The translations under genes were made by a program, and so were the position numbers. From Nocardia cerradoensis NBRC 101014 (GTDB lineage Bacteria > Actinomycetota > Actinomycetes > Mycobacteriales > Mycobacteriaceae): a DNA stretch of 64,000 nucleotides. Location: NCBI RefSeq assembly GCF_000308535.1, contig NZ_BAFW01000217.1, positions 1 through 64,000 on the forward strand. Direction: 5' to 3'. Positions 41,696 through 50,943 of the stretch are shown in pieces (positions within the stretch are counted from its first letter, which is position 1; the number at the start of each line of letters is the position of its first letter). The notes below the pieces were generated by a model that saw only the letters and a program-made list of their open reading frames with translations, was not told where the DNA came from and made no database searches.

Positions 41696-42061
41696 CTAGG
41701 GCGTCTCGCCCAGCGCTGCCCGCACGTAGCTCAGCGCCGCCTCGTCGTCGAGCCCCAATCGGCGCACCGCCGCAACGTATTCCGTGGCCGCACGCCCGGC
41801 CGCGTCGCGAGTCGGATCACCGGAGGAGGCGATGAACGACCCGAGCCGGCCTCGGGTCTCGAGCACACCGTCCTGTTCGAGTTCGCGGTAGGCGCGCGCG
41901 ACGGTGTTCGGCGCCAAGCCGAGCTGAACGGCCAGCGCGCGCACGGTCGGAATCTTGGTTCCGGCGGTGAGTTCGCCGGATCGCACCCGGGCGACGATGC
42001 CCAGCCGCAGTTGTTCGTACGGCGGGACCGTCGATTGATGGTCGACCGGGATATCCAGCAT
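41696..42061 (-). CDS. GntR family regulator, YtrA type
   Basis: The 121-residue protein has a winged helix at about 10-75 (YEQLRLGIVARVRSGELTAG, TVRALAVQLGLAPNTVARAY). Its C-terminal part is only about 45 residues. This short layout is the YtrA subfamily, whose members often control small transporters or act locally. Its start lies six bases after the arcA stop, so it is probably co-transcribed with arcA. Confidence 0.88.
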   Translation of the reverse strand: MLDIPVDHQSTVPPYEQLRLGIVARVRSGELTAGTKIPTVRALAVQLGLAPNTVARAYRELEQDGVLETRGRLGSFIASSGDPTRDAAGRAATEYVAAVRRLGLDDEAALSYVRAALGETP

Positions 42062-42067
42062 CGGTTT

Positions 42068-43294
42068 TCACACCTCGTCACGCGACAGCGGGCAGGACAG
42101 ACAGCGGGGCCCGCCACGCCCGGAACCCAGTTCGGATCCCGGAATGGTCAGCACCTCGATGCCCGCATCGGCCAGCCGTGTATTCGTATTCTCGTTGCGT
42201 TCATAGGCCACCACGACCCCGGGCGCCAGCGCGAGGGTGTTGTTGCCGTCGTCCCACTGTTCCCGTTCGGCGGTCACCCCGTCCAGCCCGGTGTCGATGA
42301 CCCGGAGTTTGCCGATGCCCATCGCCTCGGCCGCGGCGGGCAGGAACGGATCCGGACCGCTCATCCGGACCGAATCACCGTCGGACCGAATGGTGAACGC
42401 GCGCAACGAATTCTGCACACCCGGGTACATCACCACCGCATCGCGGTCGACCATCGTGCACACGGTGTCCAGGTGCATGGTGGCCCGGTTCTGCGCGATC
42501 GGCACCACCAGCACGGTGTGGGCCAGCGCATCGTCGAAGAGACTGCGCGCCAGCGCTTCCGCGCCCGCCGGTGAGGTGCGCTCGCCCACCCCGATCGCGA
42601 CGACACCGGGCGAAAGCAGCAGCACGTCACCGCCTTCCATCGGCGCGGTGTGCGATTCGTAGGCCCGGCGCACGCCGAGGAATCGCGGATGGAAGGCGTA
42701 TACCAGGTCGGTGAGCGAGGTTTCGCGAGCGCGGGCCGGCAGCGCGAGTGAGGTGATGGCCACCTTGGGCCCCACCCAGAACGAGGAATCGCGCGTGAAC
42801 AGCAGATTCGGCAGCGGTTCGATGACGAAATCGGTGCCGTGGTGCATGCGCCGCACCAGTGAGGCGGCATCCGGTTCGAACGGCAATTCGTCGAAGGTCA
42901 TGCCGGCCATGAGAATTCGCGCCAGATCCGGTGCGGGCACCGCGCGCAGATAGGTCTTCAATTCCTCGGCCAGGGCGTAGCCGATGCGGCGGGCGTCGAC
43001 GGCCGCGGTGATGCCCATACTGCGTCCGGCGCCGCTGACCGCGAGCGTCTCGGTGAGCAGATCGGCGAGCAACAGCACCTCGACACCGCGGCCGCGCAGC
43101 ACGTCGGCGAAGATCTCGTGCTCCTGCTGCGCCCGCTCCACCCAGGGGATGGCGTCGAACAACAGTTGATCGTTGTTGCGCGGCGTGAGTCGGCGCAGCT
43201 CATCGCCCGGGCGATGCAGCAGTACCGCGCGCAGCGTCCCGACCTCGGTCGTCACGGAAAACGGTCGCGCCGGGGGCACAGCCTCTGTTCCCAT
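42068..43294 (-). CDS. arcA: Arginine deiminase
   Basis: ArcA hydrolyses arginine to citrulline and ammonia. From the ATG at 43294 the protein has 408 residues ([20 protein letters not shown]); the frame upstream has no family match. Motifs are [49 protein letters not shown] and the catalytic Cys in [17 protein letters not shown]. No arcB, arcC or arginine/ornithine antiporter lies nearby, so the energy-yielding pathway is not encoded here. The intergenic region shared with the SoxR gene is 145 bp. Confidence 0.95.
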   Translation of the reverse strand: MGTEAVPPARPFSVTTEVGTLRAVLLHRPGDELRRLTPRNNDQLLFDAIPWVERAQQEHEIFADVLRGRGVEVLLLADLLTETLAVSGAGRSMGITAAVDARRIGYALAEELKTYLRAVPAPDLARILMAGMTFDELPFEPDAASLVRRMHHGTDFVIEPLPNLLFTRDSSFWVGPKVAITSLALPARARETSLTDLVYAFHPRFLGVRRAYESHTAPMEGGDVLLLSPGVVAIGVGERTSPAGAEALARSLFDDALAHTVLVVPIAQNRATMHLDTVCTMVDRDAVVMYPGVQNSLRAFTIRSDGDSVRMSGPDPFLPAAAEAMGIGKLRVIDTGLDGVTAEREQWDDGNNTLALAPGVVVAYERNENTNTRLADAGIEVLTIPGSELGSGRGGPRCLSCPLSRDEV

Positions 43295-43420
43295 ATCCCG
43301 ACCGTAATGGGCCGCCGCCGGGTTGGCACGAAATTGTTCGCCGACCACGCCGGATCCGGCGCCGACGCTATCACCGCTGTGTGGCGGTGAAGTTCCCGGT
43401 TCTCGCCCGGTCACCAAAAA

Positions 43421-43438
43421 CCTGAAGTATCGTTGAGG
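43421..43438. promoter_or_regulatory. SoxR-like operator before the first SoxR gene
   Basis: CCTGAAGTATCGTTGAGG is an 18-base near-dyad that agrees with the SoxR consensus in 13 of 18 positions. It ends two bases before the ATG at 43440. It lies between divergent soxR-like and arcA genes and could control either. Confidence 0.6.
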
Positions 43439-43439
43439 T

Positions 43440-43991
43440 ATGCAGCATACGACGTGGCAAGCCAAGGAGCTCACCCCCGGCCAACTGTCGGAACGCAGTG
43501 GCGTCGCGGTGTCGGCACTGCATTTCTACGAACGCGAGGGCCTGATCGCCAGCCGCCGCACCAGCGGAAACCAGCGCCGATACTCCCGGGAAACGCTGCG
43601 CCGGGTGGCATTCATCCGGATCTCGCAGCGCGTCGGAATTCCGCTCAGCGAAATTCGCAAGGCTCTCGACACCCTACCGGAGGGACGTACTCCCAATCGG
43701 AAGGATTGGGAACGATTGTCGGTAACGTGGCGCACCGATCTCGATCAGCGGATCGAACAGCTCACCCGGCTGCGCAACAGCCTCACCGACTGCATCGGCT
43801 GCGGCTGCCTGTCACTGGGCAGCTGCCGCATCGTCAACTATCACGACCGGCTCGGCGACGAGGGCCCCGGCGCGCGGACGCTGGATGTGAGCATCGACTG
43901 CACGAAAGCCGAGGGATGCGAGGAACCGAGCCTCGACAATCCACCCGTGGATGCCGAGGTGGCGGCGTGCGCCGAGAAGATGTGCGGGTGA
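43440..43991 (+). CDS. soxR: Redox-sensitive MerR family activator, SoxR-like (first copy)
   Basis: The 183-residue protein has a MerR winged helix ([40 protein letters not shown]), a dimerisation helix, and the [2Fe-2S] cluster motif [12 protein letters not shown] (CX2CXCX5C) at about 118-130. SoxR senses redox-cycling compounds through its cluster. The last 50 residues, with extra cysteines ([19 protein letters not shown]), exceed the usual SoxR length. The operator ends two bases before the ATG and no spaced ribosome site fits, so the mRNA may be leaderless. Confidence 0.9.
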   Translation: MQHTTWQAKELTPGQLSERSGVAVSALHFYEREGLIASRRTSGNQRRYSRETLRRVAFIRISQRVGIPLSEIRKALDTLPEGRTPNRKDWERLSVTWRTDLDQRIEQLTRLRNSLTDCIGCGCLSLGSCRIVNYHDRLGDEGPGARTLDVSIDCTKAEGCEEPSLDNPPVDAEVAACAEKMCG

Positions 43992-44003
43992 TTCCCGCCC
44001 GGC

Positions 44004-44852
44004 TCAACGCAGGAAGCGGTTGAACTGGTCGTTGGCGCGGCGCATCGTGAACTCGTAGGGCCAGGCGAACTTTCGCGCCCACCAATACCCGAACCGCACG
44101 TCGAACGAGGTGTAGACGAGGAAGCGATTCTTCTCGATACCGCGGAAGATGGCGCGCGCCGCCTGGTCGGGCGAGGCGGCGTGCGACTGGAAACGCTTCA
44201 CATACCGCTGAATTCGCGGATCGTCGCGGTCCACACCGGCGATCTCGACCGTCTGCACCAGATGGGTGTTCACCGCGCCCGGCACCACCAGATGCACCGT
44301 GATCCCGTGCCGGGCCAGGTCGAAGCGCAGTACCTCCGATACGCCGCGCAACCCGTACTTGCTCGCGCTGTAGGCCGCATGCCAGGGAAAGGCCAGCAGC
44401 CCCGCCGCGGAGGACACGTTGACCAGCGCGCCACCGCGCCCGGCCCGCACCATCTCCGGCACAAAACTCTCGATGACGTGGATCGGGCCCATCAGGTTCA
44501 CGTCGACCAGGGAGCGCCAGTGCCGGTGCTCGAGGTTTTCGACGGTGCCCCAGGCCGAGATGCCGGCCACGTTCATCACCACGTCCAGGCTGCCGTGCCG
44601 ATCGTGCACGTCCCGGGCGAAGGCGGCGACCGCCTCGTAATCGCTGATGTCGAGTGCCCGCGATTCCAGCACCTTGCCGCCGGTGCGCCCGATCTCCTCG
44701 ACGGTGTCCGCGAGTCCGGCGGCGTCGATATCGGTCAGGACGAGTTCGGCACCCTGTGCGGCGGCGGCGATCGCGGTCGCCCGACCGATTCCGCTGGCCG
44801 CGCCGGTGACCAGAGTCTTCTTGCCGCTCACGGACTTCAAGCGATCACGCAC
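44004..44852 (-). CDS. Short-chain dehydrogenase/reductase
   Basis: This SDR has 282 residues from the GTG at 44852, which follows GAGGA; the frame continues upstream without a ribosome site. The cofactor motif is LVTGAASGIGRATAIAA with TDID next, suggesting NAD. The catalytic Ser is in VNVSSAAGLLAF and YSASKYG holds YxxxK. A 40-residue C-terminal extension (FGYWWARKFAWPYEFTMRRA) is aromatic and basic and may touch the membrane. Many mycolata SDRs of this type act on lipids; the substrate is not known. Confidence 0.9.
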   Translation of the reverse strand: MRDRLKSVSGKKTLVTGAASGIGRATAIAAAAQGAELVLTDIDAAGLADTVEEIGRTGGKVLESRALDISDYEAVAAFARDVHDRHGSLDVVMNVAGISAWGTVENLEHRHWRSLVDVNLMGPIHVIESFVPEMVRAGRGGALVNVSSAAGLLAFPWHAAYSASKYGLRGVSEVLRFDLARHGITVHLVVPGAVNTHLVQTVEIAGVDRDDPRIQRYVKRFQSHAASPDQAARAIFRGIEKNRFLVYTSFDVRFGYWWARKFAWPYEFTMRRANDQFNRFLR

Positions 44853-44984
44853 GCCGTTCCTCGAATGCTCTGCGGTGTGATGTCGGTGCTGGGCCGGCAT
44901 CCGGACTGACTATCTCCGTCGCCCTGGAGCATACGTGTTCCCCGACACACCGCATCCGTACCGGGCCGCACGGGCACGTCGCGG

Positions 44985-46112
44985 CTACGACAATTCGCGC
45001 AATACCGACAGCATCCCGGAGACCGCGACCGGCCACGGGAATTGTTCGGCCCGCGAGCGCGCCGCACGCCGTCGCTGCGCCGCCGGGCGGGCCAGCACAT
45101 CGGTGACGGCCTCGGCGAAGGCGGACGGGTGATCGGCGGCCACGGCGCCGCATTCGGCGGTCACGATGTCGGCCAGCGCCGAGGAACGACTCGCCACCAC
45201 CGGAGTGCCGGCGGCCAGCGCCTCGAGCGCCGCCAGGCCGAACGTTTCGTGCGGACCGGGCGCGAGGGAGATGTCGGCGCTGGCCAGCAGGGTCGCCAAA
45301 TGTGTTCGGTCGTCGATGAATCCGGCGAAATGGACGCCGGGACGCCCGTCGGGCAGCGCCGCCACGCCGCGCGCCTGCCGGACCAGCGCGTCGCGGCGTG
45401 GCCCGTCGCCCGCGACCACCAGGCGCACGTTCACCCCGCCCCGGCGCAGGTGATCCACCGCCTCGATACTGCGATCGACCCGCTTCTCCACCGACAGCCG
45501 CCCGCAGTGCACCACCAGATGCGAACCCCCGAGCCGCGCCCGCAGGGCCCGATCGTGACGATGCGGCGCGAACAGCTCCAGATCGACCCCCAACGGGACG
45601 AGCGCAACGTTCGGAGCATCGATCCGGTCGAATTCCGCGCGGGCGAACGCGGTCGTGCAGACGACCATGTCGTAATCGGCGGCGGTGCGACGGTTGGCGA
45701 CGTCGGCGGCGCGCCGCGCGACCGAGGTGGGCAGCACCTGGCCGAGCAACCGATCGAGACGTTCGTGCGAGATCATCACCGACGCGATATCCCGGCGGCG
45801 AGCCCACCGTCCGAAACCGCGCAAGGTCAGCCGGTCCGACACCTCGAGCGCATCCGGCGCCAGTCCCGCCAGCAGATCGGCGACTCGGCGCGGATCGGCC
45901 GCGCGATACCCGCCCGTCCACGGAATCCCCACCGCCGGCACGGTCATCCGCACCACACCGTTCGGCAGCATCTCCTCGCCCCGGCGCGCGCCCGGCACGA
46001 TCAGCACCACCTCGTGCCCGGCCGCCACATATCCGGCGCCGAGGTGATGCAGTGCGGTGCGAAGTCCGCCCGAACGCGGCCCGTAGAAGTTCGCCAGCTG
46101 AGCGATGCGCAC
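44985..46112 (-). CDS. Glycosyltransferase family 4
   Basis: The 375-residue protein has the GT-B fold: an N-terminal domain beginning MRIAQLANFYGPRSGGLRTA and a C-terminal sugar-nucleotide domain with LVVHCGRLSVEKRVDRSIEA and the EX7E motif in GPHETFGLAALEALAAGTPV. In mycolata, GT4 enzymes often act in phosphatidylinositol mannoside, lipomannan or mycothiol synthesis. The exact donor and acceptor cannot be read from sequence. Start is GTG at 46112. Confidence 0.88.
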   Translation of the reverse strand: MRIAQLANFYGPRSGGLRTALHHLGAGYVAAGHEVVLIVPGARRGEEMLPNGVVRMTVPAVGIPWTGGYRAADPRRVADLLAGLAPDALEVSDRLTLRGFGRWARRRDIASVMISHERLDRLLGQVLPTSVARRAADVANRRTAADYDMVVCTTAFARAEFDRIDAPNVALVPLGVDLELFAPHRHDRALRARLGGSHLVVHCGRLSVEKRVDRSIEAVDHLRRGGVNVRLVVAGDGPRRDALVRQARGVAALPDGRPGVHFAGFIDDRTHLATLLASADISLAPGPHETFGLAALEALAAGTPVVASRSSALADIVTAECGAVAADHPSAFAEAVTDVLARPAAQRRRAARSRAEQFPWPVAVSGMLSVLRELS

Positions 46113-46259
46113 GCGCCGATCGTCCCCGTCGCGCGAACCGGCCGGACGAACACGGGATGAATCTTCGCGAAAGCCTGAACCAATGCCGCGTCCGCGGTCT
46201 CACCTGATCCCGGCGCGATCTCCCGGTGCTTGTGGCGTGGAGTACCGGCGGCGTGCAGC

Positions 46260-47309
46260 TCAGCCGGCCGCTGCGACCCGGATCATGCCGTGCGCGCGCT
46301 CCGGACCGAGCCTCGACAATTCCGCCCGCACCACGATCCAGTCCGAATGTTCGAACCGGATGCGAAATACGAATTCCCTTGCGGGCGCGTCGATGTCGTC
46401 GGCGAACACGGCCGCGAACGCCGCCCGGTAGTCCCGCTGATCATCCGGGTGCACGATCGGCCGTTCGGTGCTCCAGCCCTCCAGCGGCGGTGGCGGCGGA
46501 CTGGCCCACTCGTACACCAGCCCCAACGCCAATTCGACGAATCCGACACCGGCGTCGGGCGACCGCGACACCGCCCGGGTGATCGCCAGATCGGTATCCG
46601 GACGCGGCGGGCTGACGTCGGTGATCTCGTGCAGCAGCGCGCGGGTGATATGCGCGGTCCGGGTCGAAACAGCCGAATGCGGATCCTCGCGATGCACCCG
46701 GATGACCAGCTGGAAGTTCCGCACGATCTCGTCGTCACCGCGAATCGCCAGTTCCCCCTGCCAGCGCCCGGCCGGATCGGTGCCCGCCACCACCGCGGTG
46801 TAGCCCATCCGCTCGTCGAAGCGCACCATCCGCCCGAACACCTCCGGCGGCGTGCGCACCACCCGCACATGTTCGCGGGCGCGGGCGAAGGCCAGTTCCT
46901 CCAGGCCGGGGCCGTGGTGGGCGAGTTCGGTATCGGAATCCCAGTCCCATGCCGCGACCGCACGGCGGGGCGGCGGCTGCTGTCGGGCGGCACCGACCCA
47001 CAACTGCACCCCGTGCACTGCCCCGAACGAGCAGAAGACCGGCACCGCGATCGCGGTCCAGCCGCCCTCGGACACGACGATCCTGTTATCGGCCGACTCC
47101 GCGACCGAGTCGGACGGAACGGCCGCTGCCGCCAGCTCCACGGCCGCGGCCGCCAAGGCGGAGGCACCCGCTCCGAGCGAGCGTCCTGCGCGCGAAAGAC
47201 TCGTCCATTCCCGGACGCGAGGCCCGTCGGCGACGATGGTCGGCCCACTCACGGGCGCGAGCGTTTCCACCAGGAGCCATGGCGAACCCACGGATTCGGC
47301 GTCGGCCAT
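46260..47309 (-). CDS. DUF5593/GAF-like protein paired with the c-di-GMP enzyme
   Basis: The 349-residue protein starts at ATG 47309, ten bases after the stop of the GGDEF-EAL gene, so the two form an operon. The N-terminal part (about 50-110) is Ala-rich. VVSEGGWTAIAVPVFCSFG and VHGVQLWVG resemble a GAF core. The C-terminal half (VIRVHREDPHSAVSTRTAHI, RPIVHPDDQRDYRAAF, REFVFRIRFEHSDWIVVRAE) looks like a PAS-type sensor. It has no catalytic domain. It may sense a signal and act with the neighbouring cyclase/phosphodiesterase. Confidence 0.7.
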   Translation of the reverse strand: MADAESVGSPWLLVETLAPVSGPTIVADGPRVREWTSLSRAGRSLGAGASALAAAAVELAAAAVPSDSVAESADNRIVVSEGGWTAIAVPVFCSFGAVHGVQLWVGAARQQPPPRRAVAAWDWDSDTELAHHGPGLEELAFARAREHVRVVRTPPEVFGRMVRFDERMGYTAVVAGTDPAGRWQGELAIRGDDEIVRNFQLVIRVHREDPHSAVSTRTAHITRALLHEITDVSPPRPDTDLAITRAVSRSPDAGVGFVELALGLVYEWASPPPPPLEGWSTERPIVHPDDQRDYRAAFAAVFADDIDAPAREFVFRIRFEHSDWIVVRAELSRLGPERAHGMIRVAAAG

Positions 47310-47319
47310 ACCCGGGGAA

Positions 47320-49209
47320 TCAGATCCGATGCGCCCCACGGGAAACCCGCGGGAGTTCCAGGTCGAGCGGGATCCGCCCCTCCGCCAGATGCGGTTCGGC
47401 CTCGTCGGCGGGCATCGGCCGCGCGATGAGGAAACCCTGCGCCCGGTAGCAGCCCAGCCCGACCAGGGTGCGCGCGGCCACCGCCGTCTCCACCCCTTCG
47501 CCGACCACGCCGAGACCGAACGAACCGGCAAGTCCCACAATCGATTTCACGATCGCCAGATCATCGGTGCTGGCGCCGAGCCGCTGCACGAAACCACGGT
47601 CGATCTTCACCGCGTCCACCGGCAGGGCCTTGAGATGCGAGAGCGAACTGTAGCCGGTGCCGAAATCGTCGATCGCGATCTGCACGCCCATGCGCTTGAG
47701 TCCGCGCAAGGTCACCTGCGTGCGGGTCAGATCCGAGACCACGACGTGTTCGGTGATCTCCAGACACACCGAACTGCCGTCGATTCCGTGCCGGCGCAGC
47801 ACATCCTCGACGCATTCCACGAAGTCCAGACTCACCAGCTGCACCGGCGAGACGTTGATCCGGATCACCACGTTCGAGGCCAACCCGGCGCGCCGCCATG
47901 TCGCGAATTGCGCCAGGGCCGTGCGCAATACCCAGCGACCGAGTTCGCCGGCCAGATTCGTCGCCTCGGCCACCCCGACGAAGGCACCCGGCGGCAGCAG
48001 TCCGCGAGTGGGATGCTGCCAGCGCACCAGCGCCTCCAGCGCCACGATGCGCCCGGTCCGCAGATCCACCTCGGGCTGATAGTGCAGCAGCAGCGAACCG
48101 TCGGAGACCGCGCCGCGCAGATTCAACTCGACGTCGTCCTGCAGTTCGAACTGCGCGCGCATGGCATCGGTGAACACCGCGACGCCGTTGCCGCCACCCG
48201 ATTTCGCCGACAACAGCGCGTGGTCGGCCCGGCGCAGCAGATCGGCGACGGTGGTCTCTCCCGGCATACCCAGCGCCACACCGACACTCGCGCCGCGGCT
48301 CACGGTTTCCCCGCCCACCGACACCCGGCGGGTGATCAACTGCTGAATCCGGGTGGCCTCGAGTTCCGCCGCGACCGGATCCACCGGTTTGGCCGGAACG
48401 ATGACGAATTCGTCGCCACCCAGCCGCGCGATCATGTCGTTCAGATCGAGATGTTCCTTCAGCCGCGACGACAGGGTGCGGATGAAATTGTCGCCGGCGG
48501 TATGGCCCAGGAAATCGTTGAGCGCCTTGAGCCGATCGAGATCGAGGAAGAAGGCGGCGACCGGTCCCGAACTGCCCGGACGCAACCGCTCCTCCATATG
48601 CTCGAGCAGCGCGCGACGGTTGGCCAATCCGGTGAGGTCGTCGTGCAGGGCGATGTAGCGCAGCCGTTCCTCGGCCACCACCCGGGCCTGCAACTGCGCC
48701 AGCAGCGCCGCGATCGCCTTCAGGACGTTGATCTCCCGGGTGCTCCACTGCCGGTCGCCCTGTTTCATGAATCCGAGCAGCCCGGTCGGCTCACCGCGCG
48801 ACATCAGCGGAACGGTCGCGGTCGTCACGTCGGTCAGTCCGGAACGGCGAATCGTCTCCTGATAGTCGGAGAATTCCGGCGTCGGGCGGGCGATCATCGG
48901 TTCGGTGGCGTGTTCGACGGCGCGGAACACCGAATCGGCCTGTTCGAAATACACCACACGCAGCGGGTCGGGGTCGGGCACGCCCTGGCGCGGCGGCCAT
49001 TCGGCGACCAGCACCGTCGCCCGCCGTTCCCGGTCGGTATGGCGGACGAAACTGAAATCGACGTCGAAGTAGTCGACCAGTTTGGCCAGCACTCGTTCGG
49101 TCGCCGCCACCATCGTCGTGGCGTCGACACCCATCAACTCCGCGGCGACCTGGGTCACCAACGAGTCGAGCGTTCGCCGAGGCACCTTGTCTCCGATCGC
49201 GCTATCCAC
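47320..49209 (-). CDS. GAF-GGDEF-EAL cyclic di-GMP enzyme
   Basis: The 629-residue protein has a GAF-like sensor (about 20-165), a diguanylate cyclase domain (LTGLANRRALLEHME, FFLDLDRLKALNDFLGH, RLGGDEFVIV intact) and a phosphodiesterase domain (ALEALVRWQH, INVSPVQL, EITEHVV, IDDFGTGYSSLSHLKALPVD, GEGVET). All main catalytic signatures are present, so it could both make and degrade c-di-GMP. The residues before GGDEF are DLND instead of RxxD, so the usual inhibitory site is altered. It resembles the domain order of M. tuberculosis Rv1354c. Start is GTG at 49209. Confidence 0.92.
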   Translation of the reverse strand: MDSAIGDKVPRRTLDSLVTQVAAELMGVDATTMVAATERVLAKLVDYFDVDFSFVRHTDRERRATVLVAEWPPRQGVPDPDPLRVVYFEQADSVFRAVEHATEPMIARPTPEFSDYQETIRRSGLTDVTTATVPLMSRGEPTGLLGFMKQGDRQWSTREINVLKAIAALLAQLQARVVAEERLRYIALHDDLTGLANRRALLEHMEERLRPGSSGPVAAFFLDLDRLKALNDFLGHTAGDNFIRTLSSRLKEHLDLNDMIARLGGDEFVIVPAKPVDPVAAELEATRIQQLITRRVSVGGETVSRGASVGVALGMPGETTVADLLRRADHALLSAKSGGGNGVAVFTDAMRAQFELQDDVELNLRGAVSDGSLLLHYQPEVDLRTGRIVALEALVRWQHPTRGLLPPGAFVGVAEATNLAGELGRWVLRTALAQFATWRRAGLASNVVIRINVSPVQLVSLDFVECVEDVLRRHGIDGSSVCLEITEHVVVSDLTRTQVTLRGLKRMGVQIAIDDFGTGYSSLSHLKALPVDAVKIDRGFVQRLGASTDDLAIVKSIVGLAGSFGLGVVGEGVETAVAARTLVGLGCYRAQGFLIARPMPADEAEPHLAEGRIPLDLELPRVSRGAHRI

Positions 49210-49688
49210 GGCATGTCAAGGGAAGGACGTCCACGCCCCGAGCATCGATGAATCCGCCCTGAACCGACGCTAGTGTATCGACGTATCGCGATGAAATCGC
49301 GGCGAGTTCGCGGAGAGGTGCGGCGGAGAATTCGCCGAGGGCCGGCACGAGGGCCGTACGGCGGGGTCGCACAGGGTGGTCAGCAGCCATATCGTCGCAG
49401 CGCCTCCGGTGCGACATCCAGCCCAGTCATACGGTTCCTACTCTGTTGCTGCGCGGCGCGGCGCGATCGTTCGGCCACCTCCGCTCGGCATGCGCTACCG
49501 CCGGTGTCGGGTATGGCCACCTAGGGAAGTATCCGTCATCCCTCCGAAATTGACCAGACGTCCGGCAAATCTTCCGAAACCTGAGCGTGGCGCGCGCTAT
49601 CGATCGAGGTCATCGAGTCGGTGTTGTACACCACACGGAACAAAAAGACCGCCCGGTTCCCATTTGGTTACCTGATGGCAATCTAATT
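49210..49688 (+). other. Intergenic region without a convincing gene
   Basis: This 479-bp stretch lies between the GGDEF-EAL start and the end of a GyrI-like gene, both on the minus strand. The left part presumably holds the promoter of the c-di-GMP operon. A weak dyad GTGTTGTACAC lies near 49620. A 71-codon minus-strand frame at 49202-49417 has no ribosome site and overlaps the next gene. Confidence 0.45.
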
Positions 49689-50120
49689 TCACACCAGAAT
49701 CGAGATGAACAACTCCAGCCGGTCGGGACCACGCCACACCTCGATCTCCTCGCGATACGCCCGGGTGATCTCGGCCGACGCGGTGGCGTCGTCGACCTGC
49801 GCCCAGACGTCCTCGACGGGATCGTGATAATCACCGTTGGGTTCGAATCGGGCATATACGCCCTTCGGGACGCAAATCATCACATCGCCGACCGGCACCT
49901 CTTTGGGTGCGTGATATTCGTAGCTGACCAGCACGTTGTAATTTCCGGCCGGATCGGGCACGTAGACGGTGTAGAGCGGGCCGCCGATCTCGCGATCACG
50001 CAGCCGGTCACGCAGGAATTCGATCAGCTCACTGTTGCTGACCTTGAAACTCGGCCGCACCCGCGGCACCACCAGGCCGCCGTAGATGGCCGCGTCGCGG
50101 ACCACGATCGAATACGTCAT
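49689..50120 (-). CDS. GyrI-like / effector-binding domain protein 2
   Basis: The 143-residue protein starts at ATG 50120, overlapping the stop of the upstream paralogue in an ATGA. It matches the GyrI/AraC effector-binding fold: MTYSIVVRDAAIYGGLVVP, LYTVYVPDPAGNYNVLVSYE, VPKGVYARFEPNG, RAYREEIEVWRGPDRLELFI. These domains bind diverse small molecules. It stands without a DNA-binding domain. It pairs with a homologue, so the two may form a heterodimer. Confidence 0.75.
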   Translation of the reverse strand: MTYSIVVRDAAIYGGLVVPRVRPSFKVSNSELIEFLRDRLRDREIGGPLYTVYVPDPAGNYNVLVSYEYHAPKEVPVGDVMICVPKGVYARFEPNGDYHDPVEDVWAQVDDATASAEITRAYREEIEVWRGPDRLELFISILV

Positions 50121-50560
50121 CGGGGGTCTACCGCCAGGTACAGATCGATCTTGTACGCGTGCGGATAGCATTCGAAATCCCCGGTGAAGGTGCGTTTGAT
50201 CTGATTGTGTTCCTCGGCGTAGGCGATCTGGGTCCACAGGTCGGTCATGATCTGCGGAAAATTGCCGACCGCGGAGAAACGCGCATAGGCGCCGGCGGGT
50301 AGCCGGGACACGATATGCCCGCGGGTCACCCGGTCGAACGAGGTGCATTCGTAGCCGACGATCTGCGTATTGAACGTGCCCAGATCGGGCGCGTAATCGG
50401 TGTACGAGGAGGCCAGCGGGCCGCCCAATTCCTGATGCAGCACCGCGGCCCAGGCCGCCTCGAGATCACGGTCGCGCAGTTCTCCGAGCGCACGTTTCGG
50501 ACTGCGCACCGGTAGCCCGGCGACCCACGTCTCGTCCCGCTCGACGATTTCGAACTGCAT
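50117..50560 (-). CDS. GyrI-like / effector-binding domain protein 1
   Basis: The 147-residue protein starts at ATG 50560 (MQFEIVERDETWVAGLPVRS). It shows the same pattern as the downstream gene: SYTDYAPDLGTFNTQIVGYE, LPAGAYARFSAVG and FECYPHAYKIDLYLAV. It is a tandem paralogue with diverged sequence and no helix-turn-helix. The ligand is unknown. The frame continues upstream to 50647 without a better start. Confidence 0.75.
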   Translation of the reverse strand: MQFEIVERDETWVAGLPVRSPKRALGELRDRDLEAAWAAVLHQELGGPLASSYTDYAPDLGTFNTQIVGYECTSFDRVTRGHIVSRLPAGAYARFSAVGNFPQIMTDLWTQIAYAEEHNQIKRTFTGDFECYPHAYKIDLYLAVDPR

Positions 50561-50943
50561 GCAAGAACTCTCTCGATGTGATCGCGTTGGGCCGCGCAAC
50601 CGGTGCTGCGGCGGACCGTCCGGCTGGAAACGCCATGCTATCAACATCGAAAGCTACGGACCTGCACGTCTGCTGCCGGGACAGCTGATCATCCGACCGG
50701 TCCGATTCCAGCGACCTGTCGGCTTTTCGACCGACAGCCGCCCCTATCCAGAAAATCGGCGGCTCTCCTCACCGCCGCGAACACCTCGCGCCGGATCGCA
50801 CGAATCGCCCACAAGGCACGAATCGGCATGTACCGGACGGTGTGCCGAGGCTCGCAAACCGACAGCTATCGACAGCGGCAGGTGTGACACGGTCACCGCG
50901 GAACGGGCAGACTCGCAGGTGCACCGACCGAACGGAGGGACCG
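50561..50943 (+). other. Divergent intergenic region, GyrI pair / uracil-DNA glycosylase
   Basis: This 383-bp stretch holds the promoters of both neighbours. A hairpin CTGTCGG/CCGACAG with an 8-base loop lies at 50716-50737. A GGAGGGA ribosome site precedes the ATG at 50944. I see no other feature. Confidence 0.45.

Noticed and set aside
49202-49417. 71-codon minus-strand frame upstream of the GGDEF-EAL gene
   Set aside because: It overlaps the start of that gene in another frame and has no ribosome site.
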